Source of the DNA: Actinomycetota bacterium
Lineage (GTDB): Bacteria; Actinomycetota; Actinomycetes; Nanopelagicales; Nanopelagicaceae
Assembly (NCBI GenBank): GCA_009700155.1
Contig: WLMP01000002.1
Span: forward strand, 1-27,977
DNA: 27,977 nt
Direction: 5' to 3'
Part shown: positions 1 through 7,240 of the stretch, piece by piece
Position numbering within the stretch: position 1 is the stretch's first letter
Layout of the letters: each line of letters opens with the position of its first letter
Translations under genes and position numbers: made by a program
The notes under the pieces: model-generated
Seen by the model: the letters and a program-made list of their open reading frames with translations, nothing else
Told to the model about the DNA's origin: nothing
Database searches by the model: none

Positions 1-275
1 TGAGCATGTTGTGTGGCTGATTCATCTTGGACTAGCAACTGACCACTCATACCTAAATGAGCGACCAGAACGAAATCTCGGTCCAATTCAAGCCAAAGAA
101 ACTTTCCTCTTCGCTTTACTGATTTAATTTGAGCGCCAATACAGGAACTTAGGGGTGCTATAGAGCTCGGTTTAACCGCTCTTGGATGAAAACTTTCTGC
201 ACTTTCAATTTTTCTGCCAATAACATATTTTTCTAGTCCAGATCTAACTGTTTCTACTTCTGGTAGCTCTGGCAT
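1..275 (-). CDS. mutM: Formamidopyrimidine-DNA glycosylase (MutM/Fpg), N-terminal part only
   Basis: Base-excision repair enzyme that removes 8-oxoguanine and other oxidised purines and cleaves the AP site. The visible 91 residues begin MPELPEVETVRSG: after Met removal the exposed Pro is the Schiff-base nucleophile, followed by the catalytic Glu. A Lys in RRGKF (about residue 58) and AHLGMSGQL (about 72-80) are also family hallmarks. The gene runs off the left edge, so the helix-two-turn-helix and zinc finger are not visible. The ATG lies 12 nt after the rnc stop with no strong Shine-Dalgarno, so it is probably co-transcribed with rnc, an arrangement conserved in Actinobacteria. Confidence 0.95.
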   Translation of the reverse strand, partial: MPELPEVETVRSGLEKYVIGRKIESAESFHPRAVKPSSIAPLSSCIGAQIKSVKRRGKFLWLELDRDFVLVAHLGMSGQLLVQDESATQHA

Positions 276-287
276 AAAACGTAATCT

Positions 288-971
288 TTACTTCTTGTTT
301 CTTTCTGTCAATAATTCATATGCAATCTTTGCAGCTACCTGCTCTGCCTCACGCTTACTCTTTCCACTACCGATTGGAAATCTCTCACTGCCTAGCACTA
401 CGCATGCAGTAAAACTCTTATCATGATCAGGTCCGGACTCACTTATCTCATACTCTGGAGATGAAAGATTTAATGAAGCAGCTAACTCTTGGAGTGCGGT
501 TTTACCATCGAGGGTTGAACCCTGCGAGGTTGCATCAACTATGGCTTGCTTAATTAACTTTGAAATTACTTCAGCACTCTTCAAATATCCATGCTCGAGA
601 TAAATTGCACCTACAAGAGCTTCAAAAGTATCAGCAAGTATCGAGTTCTTTTCTCTGCCATTAGTACTCTCTTCGCCTTTACCTATTCTGAGGTACTTAC
701 CTAAATTTATTTCTTTTGCTATTTGAGCAAGAGCCTTCATATTTACAACGCCTGAGCGCAGTGGACTTAATCTGCTTTCATCTAAATCTGGAAATAATTT
801 ATAAAGCTCATCAGTAACAATTAATCCAAGAACTGAATCACCAAGAAACTCAAGTCTCTCGTTTGTTGGTATTCCTCCCGCTTCATATGAAAATGAGCGA
901 TGAGTAAGTGCAAGTTCAAGCAACTCATCCTTAACCGATATCCCGAGTTGTTCGGTTAGGTCAGAGTACAG
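288..971 (-). CDS. rnc: Ribonuclease III, probable CTG start
   Basis: Double-strand-specific endoribonuclease that processes rRNA precursors and structured mRNAs. The signature NERLEFLGDS and DTFEALVGAIYLE supply the metal-binding acidic residues (E38, E41, D45, D114, E117 when counted from the proposed start). A double-stranded-RNA-binding domain starting near DGKTALQEL fills the C terminus. The first conventional start is TTG at 923, which leaves only four residues before ALTHRS and deletes the first helix. In-frame sequence upstream encodes LTEQLGISVKDELLELALTH, a typical RNase III N terminus, and an in-frame TAG lies at 981-983. The only NTG codon in between is CTG at 969-971, preceded by AGAGG at SD distance and one base after the rpmF stop. 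That start gives 227 aa, a normal family length. Function is certain; the start is inferred. Confidence 0.93.
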   Translation of the reverse strand: MYSDLTEQLGISVKDELLELALTHRSFSYEAGGIPTNERLEFLGDSVLGLIVTDELYKLFPDLDESRLSPLRSGVVNMKALAQIAKEINLGKYLRIGKGEESTNGREKNSILADTFEALVGAIYLEHGYLKSAEVISKLIKQAIVDATSQGSTLDGKTALQELAASLNLSSPEYEISESGPDHDKSFTACVVLGSERFPIGSGKSKREAEQVAAKIAYELLTERNKK

Positions 972-972
972 A

Positions 973-1146
973 TTAGACCTCTAGTACCTGGCGACGGTTG
1001 TAAGTACCACAAGTTGGACATGCAACATGTTGCAATTTTGGTTGTTGGCATTGCTGGCAAGTTGCAAGGTGTGCAGGAGTTGTCTTCCACATGCTTCGAC
1101 GAGAGCGAGTACGTGCTCGCGACATTTTTCGCTTTGGGACTGGCAT
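973..1146 (-). CDS. rpmF: 50S ribosomal protein bL32
   Basis: Small zinc-ribbon protein of the large ribosomal subunit, 57 aa. The N terminus MPVPKRKMSRARTRSRRS is the classic bL32 start, and two Cys pairs (CQQC and CPTC) form the zinc site. The ATG at 1144-1146 has a strong AGGAG Shine-Dalgarno eight bases upstream. It sits between the DUF177 gene and rnc as in most Actinobacteria and many other bacteria. The 75-base gap upstream carries its own promoter-like elements, so it is probably expressed both from the upstream operon and independently. Confidence 0.97.
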   Translation of the reverse strand: MPVPKRKMSRARTRSRRSMWKTTPAHLATCQQCQQPKLQHVACPTCGTYNRRQVLEV

Positions 1147-1187
1147 GATCTTTACTCCTTATTTAAAACGACTTACACAAGATGAGA

Positions 1188-1216
1188 ATTATCTACGAAA
1201 AGTGCAAACTTGTAAA
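1188..1216 (-). promoter_or_regulatory. Candidate sigma-70-type promoter of rpmF-rnc-mutM
   Basis: Read on the minus strand, TTTACA (1211-1216) and GATAAT (1188-1193) are separated by exactly 17 bases. Transcription would begin near 1181, giving a leader of about 35 nt that contains the AGGAG of rpmF. The elements match consensus well, but no experimental support can be seen from sequence. Confidence 0.55.
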
Positions 1217-1221
1217 AACGA

Positions 1222-1803
1222 TTAATTTTTAAGCGGGAAATCCTTCAGAGCCGACCACCTTTGGTCAGTTGGTGTTTGAGGCTGTGCCTGAGATAGGTAG
1301 GCCCAATTTTCACCTTTCTTATCTTCCAATCCTGGACAATCCTCAGTACATAATGGATTGACGGCGAGATTTAAAATTATCGCATCTCTTATTGCAGGTT
1401 CTAGGTCTATATCATCACCATCTAAAAAACTTAAGTCATCTTCATCTAGGTCAATTTCTGCTTCCTTACCTGATTTACCTTTAGCTCCTCGCTTAGAAGA
1501 AGTTTTACTACTAGCAGTTTCATAATAATAAAGCTCGGTAAAATTCTCATCAATTGGCCAAGTTATTGGTTTAAGACATCTAGTACATTCACCTGTTGCA
1601 TCTGCTACTACTCGCGCAGTAGCTAAAACACCCTCGTCAACAGATTGAATACGTAGATCTAATTCAATGGTCTCGCCTGGTTTTACAGATAGTAAATCTA
1701 CGCCAACAGCCTCAGTAATTTTTAAATCTAATTCATACTCACGCATTTCACCAGCTCGGTGCGGCAAATCATGCGTATTAAACAGAAATATGGAACGTGC
1801 CAT
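1222..1803 (-). CDS. DUF177 / YceD-family protein linked to rpmF
   Basis: Member of the DUF177 (YceD) family, 193 aa, which is associated with large-subunit rRNA and ribosome assembly; biochemical function is not settled. The N terminus (FNTHDLPHRAGEMREYELDL) and the paired cysteines C73/C76 (ECTRC) and C152/C156 (CTEDC) are the family's conserved features and suggest a metal site. Between them, residues about 97-135 form a Ser/Lys/Gly-rich then Asp/Glu-rich low-complexity segment. It starts four bases after the stop of the coiled-coil gene upstream and precedes rpmF, a placement conserved from Actinobacteria to Proteobacteria. Confidence 0.9.
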   Translation of the reverse strand: MARSIFLFNTHDLPHRAGEMREYELDLKITEAVGVDLLSVKPGETIELDLRIQSVDEGVLATARVVADATGECTRCLKPITWPIDENFTELYYYETASSKTSSKRGAKGKSGKEAEIDLDEDDLSFLDGDDIDLEPAIRDAIILNLAVNPLCTEDCPGLEDKKGENWAYLSQAQPQTPTDQRWSALKDFPLKN

Positions 1804-1807
1804 TAGG

Positions 1808-2281
1808 TTATTTTAATTTTGAGAGAACGTGTTTAGCCTCAACACCACTCAACTGATCTCTACCTTTGCTAATAACATCTAAAGTTTTATTCAATATAAC
1901 TTCAAGATTAGCTAAGCGAGAATCGATATATTCCTCAATTTCTTCGCGATCTCTATCGCTATCGGCTTTTGCCTCTGCCAAAATTCTTGTTGCCTCTTTG
2001 CGCGCACTTGAAACAATTGTAGTTTGTTCTACCAAGCGCGAAACTTCATCTCTGGCTTGTTGCATTATCGCATCAGATTGTGAATGAGCATCTTCAATAA
2101 TTGACTCTTTATCTCGCTGAATGGCAATTGCCTTGGCTAAATCATTTGGAAAGGATGCCTTTATTTGATCTAAAAGTTTAAGCATCTCACTTCTATTAAT
2201 CACACAGGATGCTGATAATGGGACAGATCTTGCTTCTTCAACTATCGCAATTGCTGCTTCAATGTTTTCAACTACATCCAT
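1808..2281 (-). CDS. Coiled-coil protein, SepIVA/DivIVA-like
   Basis: 157-aa protein dominated by heptad-rich, highly charged helix from about residue 45 to 135 (for example ARKEATRILAEAKADSDRD), resembling DivIVA or the stalk of ATP synthase subunit b. No membrane segment or enzymatic motif is visible. In mycobacteria the gene next to DUF177 and rnc encodes SepIVA, a DivIVA-like septation factor, and this gene occupies the same position. I infer a structural role in cell division or envelope growth; sequence alone does not prove orthology. It begins two bases after the coaD stop, so the two are translationally linked. Confidence 0.7.
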   Translation of the reverse strand: MDVVENIEAAIAIVEEARSVPLSASCVINRSEMLKLLDQIKASFPNDLAKAIAIQRDKESIIEDAHSQSDAIMQQARDEVSRLVEQTTIVSSARKEATRILAEAKADSDRDREEIEEYIDSRLANLEVILNKTLDVISKGRDQLSGVEAKHVLSKLK

Positions 2282-2283
2282 GA

Positions 2284-2766
2284 TTAGCCCTTTCGCTCAA
2301 GTCTAGATCTTAACTTATCAACAATAGCGGCAGGCATATATGCAGATACATCGCCACCATAACTTGCGATTTCTTTCACAAGTGATGAGGAAAGAAATGA
2401 GTGGGAAGGTGCAGTAGACATGAATAATGTCTCAACCCCTTGAAGCTGCAGGTTTACCTGACTCATTTGAAGTTCATAGTCAAAATCACTTACTGCACGT
2501 AATCCCTTAACAATTGTTGGAATCTTGTTAGCTCTACAGTAATCAACTAACAATCCAGACCATGAGTCAACTTTTACGTTCTTATATCTACTTGTTACCT
2601 CTTTTATCATTTCAATACGTTCTTCAACTGAGAAAAGAGAACTCTTAGTCTGATTAACCAAAACTGCAATGACAACTTCATCAAATAAAGAACAAGATCT
2701 AGCAATAATATCTAGATGCCCGTTTGTGATTGGATCAAAAGACCCCGGACAAACAACTCGTCTCAT
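2284..2766 (-). CDS. coaD: Phosphopantetheine adenylyltransferase
   Basis: Catalyses transfer of AMP from ATP to 4'-phosphopantetheine, the penultimate step of coenzyme A synthesis. The nucleotidyltransferase motif PGSFDPITNGH (T-x-G-H) lies at the N terminus, and SSSLVKEIASYGGDV near residue 130 corresponds to the ISSTxVRE region. Length from the ATG at 2766 is 160 aa, normal for the family. A TTG two codons further upstream (2770-2772) is possible, but MRRVVCPGSFDP is the usual N terminus. No clear Shine-Dalgarno is seen. A 44-base gap separates it from rsmD; the rsmD-coaD pairing is widely conserved. Confidence 0.96.
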   Translation of the reverse strand: MRRVVCPGSFDPITNGHLDIIARSCSLFDEVVIAVLVNQTKSSLFSVEERIEMIKEVTSRYKNVKVDSWSGLLVDYCRANKIPTIVKGLRAVSDFDYELQMSQVNLQLQGVETLFMSTAPSHSFLSSSLVKEIASYGGDVSAYMPAAIVDKLRSRLERKG

Positions 2767-2810
2767 AGTCAAAACGCTAGCAACTATTTGCTAAGTTAGC
2801 CATTTCTTTT

Positions 2811-3392
2811 TCATCTACGCTCGACTAACGCGCCATAATGAATGCTCCCAGCACCATATGACCGAACTTTCTGCTCCTCTAAGCCATCAGGCCATGTAAA
2901 AGCTTTTGCCTTTCCGTCTCTTTCTATTGCAATTACGCCGAATTTACTTAATAGGTTTAGAGCCAGAATTTTCTTTAGAATCTTTTCTATTTCCGTATTT
3001 GCTACTTCATATGGTGGATCAATGTAAATAATCTCATAAGGATTGCTAGCGGTATGGTTTAAGAATTCAAAAGTAGTTTTTACATGTACCTTAAACTTTC
3101 CAACTCCTTCAATTTTAGTTAAAAGCGCAAAATTTTGTTCACAGATCCCTGCAGAAATTGGATTATTCTCTACTGCTTCAACTAATGCTGCTCCCCTCGA
3201 TAACGCTTCAACACCTACTGCGCCAGAGCCTGCAAACAAATCAAGAAAATGTAATCCTTCTAAAGTTCCAAAAGATGAAATAAGGGATGAGAACAATCCT
3301 TCGCGAGCGCGGTCTGATGTTGGCCTAGTAATTGAGGGAGGTGAATGTAATTTTCTACCCTTGCCCAGGCCTGCAATGATCCGCATGCTCAT
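2811..3392 (-). CDS. rsmD: 16S rRNA m2G966 methyltransferase
   Basis: SAM-dependent guanine-N2 methyltransferase acting on G966 of 16S rRNA. Motif I LDLFAGSGAVGVEALSRGA binds SAM and motif IV IIYIDPPYE (the N/D-PPY signature) is catalytic. The N-terminal part, RIIAGLGKGRKL followed by TRPTSDRAREGLFSSL, is diagnostic of RsmD. At 193 aa it is full length. The ATG overlaps the recG stop in an ATGA arrangement, which indicates translational coupling. An in-frame ATG two codons later is an alternative start. Confidence 0.95.
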   Translation of the reverse strand: MSMRIIAGLGKGRKLHSPPSITRPTSDRAREGLFSSLISSFGTLEGLHFLDLFAGSGAVGVEALSRGAALVEAVENNPISAGICEQNFALLTKIEGVGKFKVHVKTTFEFLNHTASNPYEIIYIDPPYEVANTEIEKILKKILALNLLSKFGVIAIERDGKAKAFTWPDGLEEQKVRSYGAGSIHYGALVERR

Positions 3393-5575
3393 GACTTATC
3401 CATAAATCTTGCTGCCTCATCTAATTTCAATTTATCTACTTCACTTTTCAGTAATGGTAAACCATTTATTTCTGAGTCGTGATCTAAAATTTTTGCTGCA
3501 GCTTCTCTTGCTCTATCGATTAACTCTTCATCTCTAAGCACTCGCAAAAGTCTAAGGTGTGATCGCCCTCCTGACTGCGATCTACCCAACACATCACCCT
3601 CTTTACGCTGTTCAAGATCAATCCGTGCAAGTTCAAATCCATCTAAAGTTGATGTAACTGCATTTAACCTTTGCATGCTTGGAGAATCCTCTTGAGCATT
3701 AGAGACTAATAAACAAAGCCCTGGGGCAGCGCCTCTGCCTACTCGACCACGTAGTTGGTGTAGTTGGGATACTCCAAATCTATCGGCATCCATAATGACC
3801 ATCATTGAAGCATTTGGTACATCAACGCCCACCTCAATTACAGTTGTCGCAACTAATACCTGAATTTCACCTTGTGAAAATGCGGCCATAGTTTGGTCTT
3901 TAACCTCACTTGATTGCCTGCCATGTAGAACCGCAATCTTTAATCCCTTTAATGCATCTGTTGCTAACTCTGGTGCTAACTCCTCCACCGCTGTCATCTG
4001 CTCATTATCTAAATACTCTTCACCAAGTAACATGGCGGCGGTAATCTCTCGTTCAGTTAATTTCTTATCTGGATTAGCAATTCGAGGTGCAACGATATAA
4101 ACCTGATGTCCTTTAGCGACCTCCTCTTTAACTCGCTGCCATGCTCTAGCTAAAAAGTGGGGCTTTTCTAACACTGGAATTAAATGAGTAGTAATTGGAG
4201 CTCGACCTGCTGGTAACTCTCTAAGGGTTGAAATATCTAAATCACCAAAGACAGTCATTGCAACAGTTCTAGGTATTGGAGTTGCTGTCATTACTAGTAA
4301 ATGTGGTGGCTGTTTTGCCTTCATTCGTAATGCATCTCGCTGCTCCACACCAAATCTATGCTGCTCATCAACTACAACTAATCCAAGATCTTTAAAGGCA
4401 ACACCATCTGAAATCAATGCGTGGGTGCCGATGATTATTCCTATTTCACCACTAGCTAGCCTTGCATAAATTTCCTTCTTCTTAACATTACTTAGCGATC
4501 CAGTTAATAGTTCGACTTGTGTGCCCATCCCAGATGAGTGCAATGTGCCAGCAAGAGCTAATTCACCTAGCAGCTTTGTGATAGTTCTAAAATGCTGCTG
4601 CGCTAAAACTTCTGTCGGAGCTAGTAGAGCTGCCTGACCTGAAGAATCAACAACAGATAACATCGCACGTAATGCAACTACAGTTTTTCCAGAGCCAACT
4701 TCACCTTGCAATAATCTGTGCATTGGATACTTTCTAGATAGATCCATTTCAATCTGAGCATTTACCTCTAGTTGGCCCTTTGTAAACTCAAATGGCAGAA
4801 GTTTTTCAAATGCTCCAACTAACACTGGTGTATTAGGAGTACGAGATTTTGTGCTCAACTTTTCGATCTCTGCTCTTCTTTGACCTAGTAATAGCTGCAG
4901 CAGTAGTGCTTCATCAAATGTTAATCGCTGCCTTGCGTTTTCAGCGGACTCTAAATCTTCGGGTTGATGAATATCATGGAAGGCACGTTTAAGATCTGGA
5001 TAATTATTTTGCTTTGCAATTTCATCTGGTAGGTAATCTGGTAGATCTTCAAGTGAGTCTAAAGCTAGCTTAATGCACTGCATTATTTTCCAGGATGGAA
5101 GTTTTGAAGTAGCTGGATAGACCGGCAAGTACTTTCCTGCAAACTCTGCCACTGCAGCATCAACATCATCACCATCTGGAATCAACTGATAATCTGGGTG
5201 TGATAATTGACGCTTGCCTTTGAAAACTCCAACTTTGCCGGCAAATAAACCAACTCTTCCAGCTTTCAGATCTTTCTCTCGCCAGGCTTGATTAAAGAAG
5301 GTAAGGGATAAATTTGCACTTCCGTCAGTAACTACTACCTCTAGAATATTTTTTGCATTAGCCCTTCTTAACTTAACCGCCTCGATTTCGGCCAGAATAG
5401 TTACTTCATCATCGGCAATTAATTTTGAAATATCAGTTAACTCACCTCTGACGACATACCTTCTAGGGTAGTGACGCAATAGTTCATTAACTGTTGTGAT
5501 TCCAAATGCTTTTTCCAATACCTCAGAGGTTCGATCACCTAAGATATTTGATAAGCGAGTTGAAAGGGTGGCCAT
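3389..5575 (-). CDS. recG: ATP-dependent DNA helicase RecG
   Basis: Branched-DNA helicase that remodels stalled replication forks and Holliday junctions. From the ATG at 5573-5575 the protein has 728 aa. The N-terminal wedge and OB-fold region occupies about 1-250. Then come Walker A GEVGSGKT (about 291-298), the DEQH box in VVVDEQHRFGVEQR (about 401-414), motif III TATPIPRT, and the C-terminal helicase motifs including LRGRVGRG. A TTG five codons upstream (5588-5590) is also in frame, but MATLSTRL resembles other actinobacterial RecG N termini. No Shine-Dalgarno precedes the ATG; GATACT six bases upstream may be a -10 box of a leaderless transcript. It is divergent from rpmB. Confidence 0.96.
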   Translation of the reverse strand: MATLSTRLSNILGDRTSEVLEKAFGITTVNELLRHYPRRYVVRGELTDISKLIADDEVTILAEIEAVKLRRANAKNILEVVVTDGSANLSLTFFNQAWREKDLKAGRVGLFAGKVGVFKGKRQLSHPDYQLIPDGDDVDAAVAEFAGKYLPVYPATSKLPSWKIMQCIKLALDSLEDLPDYLPDEIAKQNNYPDLKRAFHDIHQPEDLESAENARQRLTFDEALLLQLLLGQRRAEIEKLSTKSRTPNTPVLVGAFEKLLPFEFTKGQLEVNAQIEMDLSRKYPMHRLLQGEVGSGKTVVALRAMLSVVDSSGQAALLAPTEVLAQQHFRTITKLLGELALAGTLHSSGMGTQVELLTGSLSNVKKKEIYARLASGEIGIIIGTHALISDGVAFKDLGLVVVDEQHRFGVEQRDALRMKAKQPPHLLVMTATPIPRTVAMTVFGDLDISTLRELPAGRAPITTHLIPVLEKPHFLARAWQRVKEEVAKGHQVYIVAPRIANPDKKLTEREITAAMLLGEEYLDNEQMTAVEELAPELATDALKGLKIAVLHGRQSSEVKDQTMAAFSQGEIQVLVATTVIEVGVDVPNASMMVIMDADRFGVSQLHQLRGRVGRGAAPGLCLLVSNAQEDSPSMQRLNAVTSTLDGFELARIDLEQRKEGDVLGRSQSGGRSHLRLLRVLRDEELIDRAREAAAKILDHDSEINGLPLLKSEVDKLKLDEAARFMDKS

Positions 5576-5701
5576 AGAGGAAGTATCCAATGCCCACTGG
5601 CTAACTGCGCGTAATTACCCACCGGATTAGCCATTTAATGCCCATAAGAGGTAATCTTTCGCCTTACATTTAGTTTGCCAGCAAAATAAGGGAGTAATTC
5701 G

Positions 5702-5887
5702 GTGTCATCAGTCTGTGATCTTTGTGGAAAAGCGCCTAGCTTTGGAAATAATGTCTCGCACTCAAAGCGCGCTACTCGCCGTCGCTGGAATCCAAATATT
5801 CAAAAAATTCGCACGATCATTAACGGCCAAACAAAGCGTAAAAATGTTTGTGCGTCATGCTTAAAGGCTGGAAAAGCTCTTCGCTAA
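5702..5887 (+). CDS. rpmB: 50S ribosomal protein bL28
   Basis: 61-aa large-subunit protein. SSVCDLCGKAPSFGNNVSHS and the second Cys pair CASC form the four-cysteine zinc-binding version of bL28. It starts with GTG, with AGGGAG placed seven bases upstream. The 111-base gap to the divergent recG must hold its promoter, but no pair of elements is convincing. Its stop directly abuts the stop of the convergent thiL with no clear terminator. In many Actinobacteria a DAK/FakA-type gene follows rpmB on the way to recG; that gene is absent here. Confidence 0.97.
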   Translation: MSSVCDLCGKAPSFGNNVSHSKRATRRRWNPNIQKIRTIINGQTKRKNVCASCLKAGKALR

Positions 5888-6823
5888 TTAGAAGTGCTGG
5901 TATCCGCTTTTTTTAATCTCTTTATTATCTAACATTATTTGCCCATTACCTGAAACAACTAATCCTGCTTGGATTCCTAACTCATCGCTGGCTTTAGTTG
6001 GATCGACAGTAGCAATAAAGAAATGATCCTCACCACCATTTAAAATCCAGTCAAATACATCTTCATTTAACTCTGTTGCTAACTCTTGTAAGTCTTTAAA
6101 ATCGGTAGCACCAATGAGTTGCTCACTAACAAAATTAATTGAGACCTTAGAGTCCTTGGCAATATGGCCAGCATCAATTGTTAGTCCATCACTTACGTCA
6201 CACATCGCTGAAGCAACTTTTATTAGATTATCTGGCTTTACTAATTTCGGATTTAGGTGGGCTTCGACCACATATCTAGGTCTATCTAAACCTCTATTCA
6301 AAATTGCCATCCCAGCAGCTGATAAGCCTGGTAACGACGAAAGGTAAACCAAGTCACCTACCTTTGCACCACTTCGCCTTATTGGATCAGCATCAAGTTC
6401 TCCTAAAGCGGTAATACTTAGAGCCATCTTCTCTGATTTACTTAAATCTCCTCCAATTACCGAAACGTTAAAATTATCTGCAACAGACCTAATTCCTTTT
6501 GCTAACTCGGTAATAACCTCAGAATTATTAGAATCAGATATCGCAGCTGCAACCAGTAAATACTTAGGATGCCCGCCCATTGCAAACACATCCGCCAAAC
6601 TTGCAGTTGTTAGCTTTGCGCCAATCTGAAATGGTGTTGACCAATCCTTGTGAAAATGAATACCTTCTACTGCCATATCAACTGTGGCGACTAATTTATT
6701 ATCAATGCCACTTATAACCGCAGCATCATCACCTATACCCACCTCGAGTCGGGGCGCAAACGAGTTACGGAATAGCTCGCCCAGTCGGCCGATTATGGCC
6801 TCTTCTGATTCAATCAATGGCAC
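5888..6823 (-). CDS. thiL: Thiamine-monophosphate kinase
   Basis: Phosphorylates thiamine monophosphate to the active cofactor thiamine diphosphate. Family features are GIGDDAAVI (metal/ATP-binding Asp residues), ATVDMAVEGIHF, SVIGGDLSKS and MCDVSDGLTIDAGHI; 311 aa is typical. Two starts compete: GTG at 6821-6823, immediately after the AGGGA sequence, and TTG at 6815-6817, which places AGGGAG at a better five-base distance. The difference is only two residues. It is divergent from the Lrp/AsnC-domain gene and convergent with rpmB, an arrangement near recG and ddl that is common in Actinobacteria. Confidence 0.95.
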   Translation of the reverse strand: MPLIESEEAIIGRLGELFRNSFAPRLEVGIGDDAAVISGIDNKLVATVDMAVEGIHFHKDWSTPFQIGAKLTTASLADVFAMGGHPKYLLVAAAISDSNNSEVITELAKGIRSVADNFNVSVIGGDLSKSEKMALSITALGELDADPIRRSGAKVGDLVYLSSLPGLSAAGMAILNRGLDRPRYVVEAHLNPKLVKPDNLIKVASAMCDVSDGLTIDAGHIAKDSKVSINFVSEQLIGATDFKDLQELATELNEDVFDWILNGGEDHFFIATVDPTKASDELGIQAGLVVSGNGQIMLDNKEIKKSGYQHF

Positions 6824-6859
6824 TCCCTAATTAACTCGCTATAGGCTACCCTTTATTAA

Positions 6860-6873
6860 CGATGAGTTCATCG
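6860..6873. repeat. 6-2-6 inverted repeat in the thiL / Lrp-domain intergenic region
   Basis: CGATGA-GT-TCATCG is a perfect inverted repeat with a two-base centre in the 82-base divergent region. It overlaps a pair of TCGCTGA direct repeats (6871-6877 and 6886-6892). It could be an operator or a small leader hairpin; no regulator is assigned. Confidence 0.35.
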
Positions 6874-6905
6874 CTGAACCTAAGTCGCTGATTGAAAGGC
6901 AATAA

Positions 6906-7142
6906 ATGTCCGTACAGGCTTACATTCTCATTCAAACTGAAGTTGGCAAAGCATCTAGTGTTGCTAAGGCGGTCTCTGCAATTTCAGGTGTAACTATCGC
7001 TGAAGGCGTAACCGGCCCTTATGACGTAATTATGCGTGCTGAATCTTCATCAATGGAAGATTTAGGTAGAACCGTGTTGGCTAAGGTTCAAGCAGTAGCT
7101 GGCATAACTAGAACTTTAACCTGCCCAGTTACAACTTTTTAA
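6906..7142 (+). CDS. Stand-alone Lrp/AsnC ligand-binding (RAM) domain protein
   Basis: 78-aa protein consisting only of the alpha/beta RAM domain that binds amino acids in Lrp/AsnC regulators; the DNA-binding helix-turn-helix is missing. The sequence runs from VQAYILIQTEVGKAS through GPYDVIMRAE to ITRTLTCPVT, the normal extent of the domain. AAAGG lies about six bases before the ATG. Small RAM-only proteins sit beside thiL in other Actinobacteria, so this is a conserved form, not a truncation. It probably forms oligomers and may sense an amino acid or modulate a full-length Lrp; its role is not known from sequence. Confidence 0.88.
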   Translation: MSVQAYILIQTEVGKASSVAKAVSAISGVTIAEGVTGPYDVIMRAESSSMEDLGRTVLAKVQAVAGITRTLTCPVTTF

Positions 7143-7151
7143 TTTTTCTAT

Positions 7152-7187
7152 GGGCTACCTTTCAACTCTAAGGTAGCCCTTTAAAAA
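7152..7187 (+). terminator. Rho-independent terminator of the Lrp-domain gene
   Basis: A perfect 10-bp stem (GGGCTACCTT, 7152-7161, with AAGGTAGCCC, 7170-7179) has an eight-base loop and starts ten bases after the stop codon. The following run is only TTT and then A-rich, so termination may be moderate. The stem is symmetric and could also stop transcripts arriving from the convergent ybaK. Confidence 0.75.
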
Positions 7188-7207
7188 TCTTGTCTAAGCA
7201 ACTTAGA
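7182..7207 (-). terminator. Candidate terminator of the ddl-ybaK operon
   Basis: On the minus strand a 6-3-6 hairpin (TCTAAG-TTG-CTTAGA, 7193-7207) lies 33 bases after the ybaK stop, followed within six bases by a T run (7183-7187). The stem is A-T-rich and short, so the call is tentative; the 10-bp stem further on may act as a backup. Confidence 0.45.
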
Positions 7208-7240
7208 TATTTTTAGCTTAGAAAACTTTGAAAAATAATA

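Noticed and set aside
5876..5914. Weak stem and T run after rpmB as a terminator
   Set aside because: The stem has a mismatch, the T run lies ten bases beyond it and inside thiL; not convincing.
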